A DNA stretch of 64,000 nt from Chloroflexota bacterium. GTDB lineage: Bacteria > Chloroflexota > Anaerolineae > Anaerolineales > Villigracilaceae. A program made the position numbers and the translations under genes. Shown piece by piece: positions 16,246 through 23,607 of this stretch. Each line of letters opens with the position of its first letter. Position 1 is the stretch's first letter. Where the stretch lies: contig JACRBL010000051.1 in the NCBI GenBank assembly GCA_016234485.1, positions 124,001 to 188,000 on the forward strand. The letters are read 5' to 3'. The notes below the pieces were generated by a model, which worked only from the letters and a program-made list of their open reading frames with translations, was not told the origin of the DNA and did no database searches.

Positions 16246-17571
16246 CTACATGGACTCGGCTTCGGAGGGAATCGGCAACGGAATCACAAACCCCTTGGCG
16301 CGGAATTTTTCCACGTAGTCGCGCACCATCCAGTAATCGAGGCCGACCTGCTCGGCGATGTCGAAGACGGAGTGATCGCCTTCGAAGCGCATCATGATTT
16401 TTTCGATGGCGCGGTTGAGCGCCCAATTGTCGCGCCAGTCTACCCACAGGCCATTGCCGCTGAGGAAGACGGGGCCGCGGAAGGTGCGCTTGGGAATGTA
16501 GTTGGTGGCGTAGATGCGGATGATCTGCTCGGCGGTTTCTGCGGCGCCGACCAGCATGTCTTCGTGCATGATGTCGAGGTTGTCGTCGCTGGTGTGATAC
16601 TCGTCGTAGGGCCAACGGTTGAGCGAGATGCACGGCACGTTGACGCCGGGGCCGTTGATGACGCGCTCGTCGTTGGCGGGCGCGGCCGCGAACTCGCGCT
16701 CGTCGTGGGCGGCATTGCGTAATTGGGTATTGGTAATTTTATCGAGGAGATGGTTGTGCTGACGAGTATGATGCCAGGCGAGTTTGTTTTTGTTGCCCGT
16801 CATCTCCATGAAGATTCCGCCGCGCAGGTTTTGGATGAGATGTTCGTTGTGCGAGAGCCAGACGATGGTGCCGATCGTTTCGGGACCAAACCAAAAGCGG
16901 ACGCTCATCGAACCTGCGGGAAGCGGCTTCTCGGCGAGACGTCGCGCCAACTCGATCGCGCTGACCACGCCCGCGCCGTCATCGTTAGCCTGCATAGGAT
17001 GACAGGTATGCGCCTGCACGATGATCTCCCCCGCCGACGCGTCGGGGCCGCCCTCGGGGTGGATCACTGCCGTCGCGACTTTGAATCCCTGCTTCGAGTC
17101 GGTCACGAACTCGGATTGGATGACGGCGCGATATTTCTTGTCACGGGGCAGTTTGTCGAAGACATTCTTCGGCAGGCAGAAGCCCCAGTTGCGCTCGTAA
17201 TATTTGAACACCCACGGAATCGCGTGCGGACGTTTCTCGTTGAAATACAGATGTGGCTGGAGTTCGTCGAAGGTCAGCGACGCGTCAACGGGCAACGAAT
17301 ACGAGACGATGTGGAGCGGGTTGTTCTTGAAGTCCACAATGCGCTCGCCGCCTTCCACTTCGAGATACGCCTCGTGGACAACGTACCGCTCGGGCACTTG
17401 CCACGTCCACGCTTTTTCGAGCGGAGCGTAAGTCTCGATGGTGTAGTTGGACGAATCAGGCATGTACGCGCCGATGATTTCCAACGTTTTGTCGTGGTCG
17501 TCAGATGCAAGAGTGCGGTGGAGGGGGAAGAACTCGGCGAGGATGGATTTGAGGGAGGGGTAGGGTTTCAT
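16246..17571 (-). CDS. DUF4910-type zinc-peptidase-like protein of a glycan locus
   Basis: The 441-residue protein shows metal-site motifs of an M28-like aminopeptidase fold: AHTCHP, then NDDGAGVVSAIELA, FGPETIGTIVWL and YDEYHTSDDNLD. Such DUF4910 proteins often occur in bacterial surface-glycan and nonulosonate clusters; whether they hydrolyse peptides or deacylate sugars is not established. The last about 70 residues (NRAIEKIMMRFEGDHSVFDIAEQVGLDYWMV, read in parts) look like a winged-helix domain. It stands between the AAC(3)-like and SpsF-like genes. Confidence 0.8.
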   Translation of the reverse strand: MKPYPSLKSILAEFFPLHRTLASDDHDKTLEIIGAYMPDSSNYTIETYAPLEKAWTWQVPERYVVHEAYLEVEGGERIVDFKNNPLHIVSYSLPVDASLTFDELQPHLYFNEKRPHAIPWVFKYYERNWGFCLPKNVFDKLPRDKKYRAVIQSEFVTDSKQGFKVATAVIHPEGGPDASAGEIIVQAHTCHPMQANDDGAGVVSAIELARRLAEKPLPAGSMSVRFWFGPETIGTIVWLSHNEHLIQNLRGGIFMEMTGNKNKLAWHHTRQHNHLLDKITNTQLRNAAHDEREFAAAPANDERVINGPGVNVPCISLNRWPYDEYHTSDDNLDIMHEDMLVGAAETAEQIIRIYATNYIPKRTFRGPVFLSGNGLWVDWRDNWALNRAIEKIMMRFEGDHSVFDIAEQVGLDYWMVRDYVEKFRAKGFVIPLPIPSEAESM

Positions 17572-17605
17572 GATTCACCAGAGATAAACGAGGATGAACT
17601 GGATT

Positions 17606-17689
17606 TTGCAAACCGCGAAGACCGCTAAGAACGCAAAGGATTAATTTGGTTTTTCTTCGCGGCCTTCGCGTGCTTTGCGGTTAATATTT
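17606..17689. repeat. Imperfect inverted repeat between DUF4910 and AAC(3)-like genes
   Basis: AACCGCGAAGACCGC..AACGCAAAG on the left is mirrored by CTTCGCGGCCTTCGCG..CTTTGCGGTT on the right. The right end overlaps the stop region of the gene ending at 17681. Confidence 0.6.
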
Positions 17690-18442
17690 GGGTTCCTCGA
17701 TGTAATGCAACTTCTCAGGATGCTCGCGCACGATCACCGACATATTATCGTAAAAATCATTCGCCGTCGCAAAATGGACTTTCGCCGCACCGACCTGAAC
17801 TTCCTTGATCACGCCCGCCGCCAGCAACTCGTTCATGGCAGGCACGATGTACGTTTTGTAGCGGTCGTTCAGGCGCACGAACATCGAGTGGGTCTTGATG
17901 CGTGGCGTTCGGTCATAGCCGACGTAGATTCCAGAAAACTCCTTGATGCGGCGATAGTCACAACCCACATTGTATTCGATGTAATGGTGCATCGAGAACG
18001 TGCTGTTGAAATCCAGGCCGATGCTCACGATCGTCCCGTTGATTTTGTGGAAGAGCGCGAAGGCCGAGTTCGGGCCGTACGCTTCCACGTCTTCGGCCGC
18101 GGCGAATTCGTCGGCGCGGGCGCCCCAAACCGAGAACGAATAAATGGGGTGAGGAGTCCGCTTGGCGTCGGGGCGGAGGCGAGCCAGCTCGGTGATCATG
18201 CCCATCTTCGAGGGCGTCTCCAGCACGTCGAAGTAATGCGTCTCCGTCCACGATTGAAAATTGAAGGCAGGGAACAACACCGTGCCGCGCGGCCCCACCA
18301 GTTCGCGCATCACGTCAATAACCGTCTCCGCGCCGCCCTCCACGCCGCCAAGCGATTTATACGACGTGTGGACGATGATCGTATCGCCCGCCTTCACGCT
18401 GGTCTGACGAAAACCGTCGAGTAATTGCTTGTGATTCAGCAT
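17681..18442 (-). CDS. AAC(3)-family N-acetyltransferase
   Basis: The 253-residue protein follows the antibiotic N-acetyltransferase (AAC(3)) fold: DTIIVHTSYKSLGGVEGGAETVID at the N-terminus, GTVLFPAFNFQSW, RTPHPIYSFSVWG and IGLDFNSTFSMHHYIEY. AAC(3) enzymes use acetyl-CoA to acetylate amino groups. In this setting acetylation of an amino-sugar precursor of the glycan is more likely than drug resistance, since homologues are frequent in surface-sugar clusters. GAGGAAA lies before the ATG. It fills the N-acetylation step otherwise missing for a diacetamido sugar. Confidence 0.85.
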   Translation of the reverse strand: MLNHKQLLDGFRQTSVKAGDTIIVHTSYKSLGGVEGGAETVIDVMRELVGPRGTVLFPAFNFQSWTETHYFDVLETPSKMGMITELARLRPDAKRTPHPIYSFSVWGARADEFAAAEDVEAYGPNSAFALFHKINGTIVSIGLDFNSTFSMHHYIEYNVGCDYRRIKEFSGIYVGYDRTPRIKTHSMFVRLNDRYKTYIVPAMNELLAAGVIKEVQVGAAKVHFATANDFYDNMSVIVREHPEKLHYIEEPKY

Positions 18443-18464
18443 CAGGATTTCCTCTTTTTCCTGT

Positions 18465-18544
18465 CGTCATTGCGAGCGTTCTTTGCGAAGCAATCTCCTC
18501 GCGAACACGGGATTGCTTCGGAAAGATCACCCTCGCAATGACGG
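18465..18544. repeat. CGTCATTGCGAG palindromic repeat, copy 2
   Basis: Same ends and internal GAAGCAATCTC/GGATTGCTTC words as the other copies. Its right end encodes the last six codons and the stop of the GT4 gene ending at 18527. Confidence 0.85.
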
Positions 18545-19630
18545 GTCGAAATGTTGGTAGACATCCATCAGTGTTTGGAAATTTTTCTTCCAATCGGCTC
18601 GCATCTCCGCCGACCTTCGAGCGGACTCGCCCAGCGCGGGCAGTTTCTCCCGTTGAGCGATCGCGGCCAAAATCTTCGCGGCCAGCGCGTCCGCGTCCCC
18701 ATCGCGGAAGAGCCAGCCGTTGACTCCCTCCTCGACCCACTCCTTGTTGGCAGGGATGTCCGACACGAGGCACGGAATCCCGCATGCCAGCGCCTCCATC
18801 AGCGATACGGACGACCCGTCCACGTGCGAGGGCGAGATGTACAGATCGGCCATGTTGTAGAAACGCGGCAAGTCTTTCTGCGTGATCTGTCCCGGCATGG
18901 TGACGCGATCCAACACGCCGCCACGATGTAAAATCTGACGAATAGCCTGTCCCTGCGACCCGCCGCCGATGAGCAGTAAGTCCACATTGGGATTCTGTTG
19001 CGCGACTTTGACGAAGGCCTTGGCGAGCACGTCCACGCCGTAGCGCGATTCCCAGGAGCGGTTGCAAAATAAAGTGAAGTGATCAGTAATCAGTGACCAG
19101 TGATCAGTGGCTGGCGCGAAATGTTGAAGGTCAACGCCCCAGGGGAAGACGACGGTTCGGTCAGGATTCATCCCGTACTTCACCGCTTTATCCCGCGTGA
19201 CCTGCGCGTCGCTCGTAAAGTAAGTTGACCTACGCAACACGTAGTTCGTAATACGCTCCATCCACTTTCCCTTGTGGACATCATCCATCAAGTCGAAGCC
19301 CCACGACATAGTGAGCAGTGGACGGAAGCCGGAAAGAGTCGCGATGAACGCGCAGGTTTGGATGGGACCAGCGTGGATCAAATCGGGTTTGATTTCGCGG
19401 ATCAAACGTCGAAAGTCGAAGGTCAAACGCGGCAGGTCGCGCCAGCGGAATTCAGATTGTCCGCCCGCCCAGAGGACTTGCTGAATCTTCGCGGGGACGG
19501 GCCGATCCTCCACCTGCCGCGCTCCGCGCTGGAGACGAACATAAAAGACCTCATGCTCCGTCTCCGCGAGGGAGGCGAGGAAGCGGTGATCGTGAGGGGA
19601 ATAGTCGAGGGAGAAGTAGATGACTTTCAT
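18527..19630 (-). CDS. GT4-type glycosyltransferase
   Basis: The 367-residue GT-B protein starts MKVIYFSLDYSPHDHRFLAS at 19630 (the longer frame reads into an upstream repeat). The C-terminal donor domain shows FYNMADLYISPSHVDGSSVSLMEALACGIPCLVSD, the E-x7-E region of family 4 retaining enzymes. Residues 174-185 (DHWSLITDHF) come from an ATCAGT repeat embedded in the gene, and the last residues DPSLRG plus the stop codon come from a CGTCATTGCGAG repeat. It lies directly downstream of the nonulosonate synthase. Confidence 0.87.
   Translation of the reverse strand: MKVIYFSLDYSPHDHRFLASLAETEHEVFYVRLQRGARQVEDRPVPAKIQQVLWAGGQSEFRWRDLPRLTFDFRRLIREIKPDLIHAGPIQTCAFIATLSGFRPLLTMSWGFDLMDDVHKGKWMERITNYVLRRSTYFTSDAQVTRDKAVKYGMNPDRTVVFPWGVDLQHFAPATDHWSLITDHFTLFCNRSWESRYGVDVLAKAFVKVAQQNPNVDLLLIGGGSQGQAIRQILHRGGVLDRVTMPGQITQKDLPRFYNMADLYISPSHVDGSSVSLMEALACGIPCLVSDIPANKEWVEEGVNGWLFRDGDADALAAKILAAIAQREKLPALGESARRSAEMRADWKKNFQTLMDVYQHFDPSLRG
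19078..19110. repeat. ATCAGT repeat inside the GT4 coding region
   Basis: AGTGATCAGTAATCAGTGAC words identical in style to the intergenic repeat at 15240-15277 occupy 11 codons between the two GT-B domains. The frame is kept. Confidence 0.65.
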
Positions 19631-19674
19631 AGCGATATTCGCAATTCGATATTCGACGATGAACGAATATCGAA

Positions 19675-20742
19675 TCACGCACCCAAATCCGTCCAGCGCA
19701 ATTCTTTGCCGCGCGGCATATCAATCAGCGCCTTCGTGCCAATGACGTCGGGAATCTCGTACGGCTTGACCGCGCCCGGGGTGGCGGGACGCAGAACGTC
19801 AATCATGTCGCGAGTGAAGACCTCGCCCGCTTTGATGTCTCGCGCGGCGCGCAGACAGCGACGTTGCACCACCTTCGTCTGCTGTTCGTTGCCACCGATG
19901 ACTTTATCCGCCGAGCCGAGCGAGCGTTCCAGTTGACGCGTCTCCTCGACCATGTGCGCCCAGTCGGCGGGATTCAGCGCGAACTTGTGGTCGGGACCTT
20001 CGCGGTCGTTGCTGTCGGTGAAGTGACGCTCGATCATGCGCGCGCCCAACGTCACCGCGCCGAGGACGGTCGCGTTGCCGTGCGTGTGGTCGGAGAGACC
20101 AAGGACGACATTGGGGAACATGGTGGCGTAGGTTTTGAGCACGTTCAGGTGGATGTGATCGTAATTCTCGAGGCTAGCCGTGTAGTTGGTGTTGCACTGC
20201 ATCAGGCAGAGTTGCTTGTTGACCTTGATGATCGCATGGACGGCGCGCTGAACATCCGCGATGTCCGCCGCGCCGCTAGCGATGATCATCGGCTTGCCCT
20301 TGGACGCCATGCGCTCGAGCGCCTCGATCCAGTCAATTTCGCCTGAGCCTGCCTTGAAGGCGGGGATGTACGGATTCACATGCTCGATGGAATCGAAATC
20401 GTACGGCGATGTGAAGAAGTCAATGCCGACCTTGTCACATTCCTCTTTCAGGATCGGCGTCCAACTCTGCGAAACGGACGCGGCCGCGTAGACCTCCGTC
20501 ACGGACTTCTTCCACGTGGCCTGGTGACTCACCTTCGAGTCCATGTGCGTAAAGCCGTAATCCGAGACGATCTTCGGCGCTTGAAAATGCTGGAACTTGG
20601 CCGCGTCCGCGCCCGCGTCCTTGGCGAGTTTGATCAGCAGTTTGGCGCGATCCAAGTCGCCGTCGTGGTTCGCGGCAATGTCCGCGATGAAGTAGGTGGG
20701 ATGGTTCAGTCCGATGGTGTGGTTGTTGATTTTGAATTCCAT
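19675..20742 (-). CDS. N-acetylneuraminate/nonulosonate synthase family protein (NeuB/PseI/LegI/SpsE type)
   Basis: The 355-residue enzyme condenses phosphoenolpyruvate with a six-carbon amino sugar to make a nine-carbon acid sugar. The TIM barrel shows FIADIAANHDGDLDRAKLL, DAAKFQHF, FFTSPYD, KAGSGEI, QCNTNY, LGLSDHT and the metal ligand region RHFTDSNDREGPDHKFAL. The C-terminal SAF (antifreeze-like) domain begins RRCLRAARDIKAGEVFT. GGAGG lies 5 nt before the ATG. It belongs with the PseB-like and SpsF-like genes. Which sugar is formed (pseudaminic, legionaminic or another) cannot be decided. Confidence 0.92.
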   Translation of the reverse strand: MEFKINNHTIGLNHPTYFIADIAANHDGDLDRAKLLIKLAKDAGADAAKFQHFQAPKIVSDYGFTHMDSKVSHQATWKKSVTEVYAAASVSQSWTPILKEECDKVGIDFFTSPYDFDSIEHVNPYIPAFKAGSGEIDWIEALERMASKGKPMIIASGAADIADVQRAVHAIIKVNKQLCLMQCNTNYTASLENYDHIHLNVLKTYATMFPNVVLGLSDHTHGNATVLGAVTLGARMIERHFTDSNDREGPDHKFALNPADWAHMVEETRQLERSLGSADKVIGGNEQQTKVVQRRCLRAARDIKAGEVFTRDMIDVLRPATPGAVKPYEIPDVIGTKALIDMPRGKELRWTDLGA

Positions 20743-20770
20743 GGGTGCCTCCGGGGTGTAAATTGGTACT

Positions 20771-20819
20771 TGGAAAATTGGTAGATTGATTTCCCGAGTC
20801 CTAATCTACCAATTTTCCA
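20771..20819. repeat. Perfect 17-bp inverted repeat next to the DnaA-box array
   Basis: TGGAAAATTGGTAGATT at 20771-20787 has its exact reverse complement at 20803-20819. It is AT-rich and could extrude as a cruciform. Words of the same kind (TTGGTAGATTGG) form another inverted repeat at 27932-27991. Confidence 0.85.
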
Positions 20820-20822
20820 TCC

Positions 20823-21016
20823 TGTGGATAACTGCCCGTTTTCTGTGGATAACTCTCGTGAAAAGCCTGTGGAAAACCTGTGGGGCGAAATGGCATTCCG
20901 CCCTACGCCTGTGTAAAACTCTTCAATTTCTGTGTAAAACCCTCTTTAAACTGTGCATAAAACAAGTCCAAACCTGCGGAAAAGCTGGGGAGAGGCTCAC
21001 CCAAATCTGTGGATAA
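20823..21016 (+). promoter_or_regulatory. Array of DnaA-box-like sequences, all in one orientation
   Basis: TGTGGATAA (complement TTATCCACA, the perfect DnaA box) occurs at 20823, 20844 and 21008, and TGTGCATAA (TTATGCACA, also within consensus) at 20952. Weaker forms are TGTGGAAAA at 20868 and TGTGTAAAA at 20910 and 20931. Spacings of 21, 24, 42, 21, 21 and 56 bp put most boxes on one helix face. The array starts 80 bp upstream of the nonulosonate synthase ATG and extends into the 3' end of the 20903 reductase gene. It may be an origin part, a DnaA reservoir or a DnaA-controlled promoter. Confidence 0.65.
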
Positions 21017-21820
21017 CTTGTTGACAGAAAGGTATAAATTGTGGGCGCGGCGGGCAACCAGGCTCGAAGACTGAATGGACTTCGGCGAGATCTCGCTATC
21101 GTTCAATTTAAACCTGCGGGCGATCTCCACCCCAAATTGATACTTGCTCATCGGTTGCGTCCCAACCACGTGATACAGGCCGTGCAGTCCCTTCGCGAGC
21201 ATTTTCAGCAGGGTTTGTCCCAGATGCGCGGCGTGCATCGGGCAAAAGATCACGTCAATGTAGCCGCTCATGGATTTGTTGTTCGTCAGATTGTGATGGA
21301 AGAATTCCGCCAGCGAGCGCCGTCCGCTCAACGACCAGCCGTAAAAGTTGACTCGGGCGACGATGGCTTCAGGATTGGATTCCAGCACGGCATGTTCCGC
21401 GTCCACTTTGGTGCGGGCATAAATGCTGACGGGGACGGGAGCGTCGTCCTCGGTGTATGACCCCGACTTCATCCCGTCGAAGACCGCGTCGGTCGAAATC
21501 TGGACCATTCGGATGGATCGCTCGTGGCAAGCCTTCGCCAACGCTGACGGCATTTCCGCGTTCAAGCGCCGCGCCAGGCCCGGGTCGGCCTCACACGCCT
21601 CAAGGTCCGCCAGAGCCGCGCAGTGAATCAGCCAGTCAGGCCGCGCCGCGTCGAGGACGGAGTCCACCGCGTCGTCGTCCAGTAAGTCCGCCTGAATCGT
21701 CTGGAAGGGAGGCGATTTGAGTTTGGCGCGATCCACGCCGATGACCTCGTGCGCGCTCAACGCCTCAAGCGCAATGTTGAGTCCGAGCAGTCCGCTGGAG
21801 CCAGTGATTAGTAGTTTCAT
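20903..21820 (-). CDS. RmlD-like NAD(P)-dependent sugar reductase (SDR)
   Basis: The 305-residue protein opens with the dinucleotide-binding MKLLITGSSGLLGLNIALEA and follows the dTDP-4-dehydrorhamnose reductase pattern (LIHCAALADLEACEADP, ISTDAVFDG, SIYARTKVDAEHAVL with the YxxxK pair). The family reduces the 4-keto group of nucleotide sugars. No rmlABC genes are present in the window, so a role on another keto sugar is possible. Its last 35 codons overlap the DnaA-box array, which constrains that sequence. The start at 21820 is preceded by a CAGGT-type repeat without a Shine-Dalgarno. Confidence 0.82.
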   Translation of the reverse strand: MKLLITGSSGLLGLNIALEALSAHEVIGVDRAKLKSPPFQTIQADLLDDDAVDSVLDAARPDWLIHCAALADLEACEADPGLARRLNAEMPSALAKACHERSIRMVQISTDAVFDGMKSGSYTEDDAPVPVSIYARTKVDAEHAVLESNPEAIVARVNFYGWSLSGRRSLAEFFHHNLTNNKSMSGYIDVIFCPMHAAHLGQTLLKMLAKGLHGLYHVVGTQPMSKYQFGVEIARRFKLNDSEISPKSIQSSSLVARRAHNLYLSVNKLSTDLGEPLPSFSAGLDLFYAQFKEGFTQKLKSFTQA

Positions 21821-21824
21821 GTTT

Positions 21825-21893
21825 CAAGTTCCAGGTTTCAGGTGTCAGGTTTCAGGCCACTTGGCACGTGACACTTGACACCTGACACTTATC
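21825..21893. repeat. CAGGTTTCAGGTGTC repeat with inverted half
   Basis: TTCCAGGTTTCAGGTGTCAG runs into GACACTTGACACCTGACACTT, its approximate complement. It fills the gap between the reductase and the PseB-like gene. Confidence 0.65.
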
Positions 21894-22896
21894 CTTCAAG
21901 TTTACCCTGTTTAAACAATTCCTCGAACGGCGCGATGTATTTCTTGATGCCTTCGAGATCGAGCCATTCGGTGTTGTTGTCGCTGGTGTACGAGAAGGCC
22001 TCGGGCAGGGGCTGGCCTTCGTATTGCTGACTGCGGTTCCAGAGCGTTTCGGGCGGCTTGATGACGTACATGCCGCCGCGCTCGACCGCGTTGCGAGCCT
22101 CATCTTCGGAGAGCAGATCTTCGTGCAGCTTCTCGCCGGGGCGGATGCCGATGATGTTGATCTGCGCTTCGGGGGCGATGGCGCGGGCAAGGTCAATGAC
22201 TTTGGTACTGGGAATCTTTGGGATGAAGACTTCGCCGCCTTCCATCTGTTCGATGCAGTTGATGACGAAGCGGACGCCCTGCTCGAGCGAGAGCCAGAAG
22301 CGGGTCATGCGCTCGTCGGTGATGGTGATCTTGCCTGATTGCCTTTGCTTTAGGAAGAGCGGCACGACCGAGCCGCGCGAGCCGACCACGTTCCCATAGC
22401 GGACGCAGGCGTAGCGCGTAGACGACCCCGCCGCGTAGTTGTTCGACTGGATGACGAGTTTCTCGGCGACGAGTTTTGTGCCGCCGTAGAGGTTCGCGGG
22501 GCTGACGGCCTTGTCGGTGCTGAGGGCGAGGACTTTCTTCACGCCCGCGTCGAGCGCAGCTTCGAGCACGTTGCTTGTGCCGATGATATTGGTCTTGACG
22601 GCCTCCATCGGGTTGTACTCGCAGGCGGGAACCTGCTTGAGCGCCGCGGCATGGACGACAATATCCACGCCGTGCATGGCGCGGACGAGGCGCTCGCGAT
22701 CGCGGATGTCGCCGATGAAGTAGCGCAGGTTGGGCTGGTTGTAGCCTGCCACCTGCATTTCGTGCTGTTTCAACTCGTCGCGGCTGAAGATGATGATCTT
22801 CTTCGGCTGTTTTTCCTTGAGCAGGATCTCGGTGAATTTCTTGCCGAACGATCCCGTTCCGCCAGTGACGAGGACGATTTGGTTTTTCCAGTCCAT
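21889..22896 (-). CDS. PseB/CapD-like UDP-GlcNAc 4,6-dehydratase
   Basis: The 335-residue SDR has LVTGGTGSFGKKFTEILL (residues 9-26), FSRDELKQHEM, IVVHAAALKQVPACEYNP and the catalytic segment LSTDKAVSPANLYGGTK (Tyr and Lys of the YxxxK motif). These are hallmarks of the inverting dehydratase PseB that starts pseudaminic acid synthesis, and of close relatives such as FnlA. GGAG precedes the ATG. With the NeuB/PseI-like synthase it suggests a diamino nonulosonate, but no PseC aminotransferase or PseG hydrolase is in the window, so a FnlA-type fucosamine route remains possible. Confidence 0.88.
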   Translation of the reverse strand: MDWKNQIVLVTGGTGSFGKKFTEILLKEKQPKKIIIFSRDELKQHEMQVAGYNQPNLRYFIGDIRDRERLVRAMHGVDIVVHAAALKQVPACEYNPMEAVKTNIIGTSNVLEAALDAGVKKVLALSTDKAVSPANLYGGTKLVAEKLVIQSNNYAAGSSTRYACVRYGNVVGSRGSVVPLFLKQRQSGKITITDERMTRFWLSLEQGVRFVINCIEQMEGGEVFIPKIPSTKVIDLARAIAPEAQINIIGIRPGEKLHEDLLSEDEARNAVERGGMYVIKPPETLWNRSQQYEGQPLPEAFSYTSDNNTEWLDLEGIKKYIAPFEELFKQGKLEG

Positions 22897-22906
22897 GTGA
22901 TACTCC

Positions 22907-22972
22907 GTAATTGGTAATTGGTAATTGGTAATTGGTAATTAGAGATTGGAGATTGGAGATTGGTAATTGTCG
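22907..22972. repeat. Tandem TAATTGG / AGATTGG microrepeat
   Basis: TAATTGG recurs about five times and then AGATTGG three times, in 7-bp steps, upstream of the PseB-like gene. Confidence 0.8.
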
Positions 22973-22980
22973 TTATGACA

Positions 22981-23049
22981 ATCCCGAAGGGATGGGATGA
23001 TTATAGAACGTGATTCGTGTTTGGCGTTTCAACCCCGAAGGGGTGGTAT
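22981..23049 (+). repeat. Dispersed palindromic repeat, AAGGGATG family, copy 2
   Basis: ATCCCGAAGGGATG, TGATTATAGA, GTTTCAACC and CGAAGGGGTGG match the copy at 10113-10180 (opposite strand) in order and spacing. Confidence 0.7.
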
Positions 23050-23096
23050 CGGGGTATGCTCTTCGGGATTTTGGTTCTGCTAAGGGACAGTTGTTG

Positions 23097-23597
23097 TTAC
23101 GGTTCTTGTTCGTGCTTATGATGACGCTTCAAGTGTTTCCTGGGTTTGAACATCGAAATAACATCTTTTCGGATCTCCACAGGGGAATGATACCAATAAC
23201 CGATCCAGTGAAAACTAAACAAAGCCATTGCCACGCCTGTTCCAAGCCTGACAGCAAAAATCTCTGACAAGTCTTTGCTCCCGCCTCCAAACAACATGGT
23301 AAGAATAAAGACGCAAACTCCGTAAATTGAAGTACAGCGAATTAAGTAGACTCCCTTTTTCGGAATTGGCCGCCAAAAATTATGTCCCATCCGTCTTGTC
23401 CAATTATTTGGAATCGAGGGGGAGGATGGAAAGATGGATAATGTTCCAGGCAGCCCCAAAAGCATTGCAGGCAAAAGAAGAAGAAACGAAAAGGCCGATG
23501 AAATTGGATTGGTGAGTCCAAACAAAGCCAAGATATGAATGAGCAAACTCATTAAAAAACCAAAAAAGGAAATAAGAGCCAAAGTGTAAGCCAGCAT
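23097..23597 (-). CDS. Small integral membrane protein of unknown function
   Basis: The start at 23597 lies 11 bp beyond the methyltransferase stop, so the two are probably co-transcribed. The 166-residue protein has about four hydrophobic segments (LAYTLALISFFGFLMSLLIH, SSAFSFLLLLPAMLLGLPGT, SIYGVCVFILTMLFGG, TGVAMALFSFHWIGYWY) and a very basic C-terminal tail (KPRKHLKRHHKHEQEP). No family was recognised. It is more AT-rich than neighbouring genes. Confidence 0.65.
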   Translation of the reverse strand: MLAYTLALISFFGFLMSLLIHILALFGLTNPISSAFSFLLLLPAMLLGLPGTLSIFPSSPSIPNNWTRRMGHNFWRPIPKKGVYLIRCTSIYGVCVFILTMLFGGGSKDLSEIFAVRLGTGVAMALFSFHWIGYWYHSPVEIRKDVISMFKPRKHLKRHHKHEQEP

Positions 23598-23607
23598 GTT
23601 TGCTCTA

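Noticed and set aside
17681-18442. Aminoglycoside resistance gene
   Set aside because: The AAC(3) fold is clear but the setting is a sugar-biosynthesis locus; resistance is unsupported.
22907-22972. Tandem TAATTGG repeats as an iteron-type origin
   Set aside because: Simple 7-bp microrepeat without a replication gene nearby; similar words occur in many gaps here.
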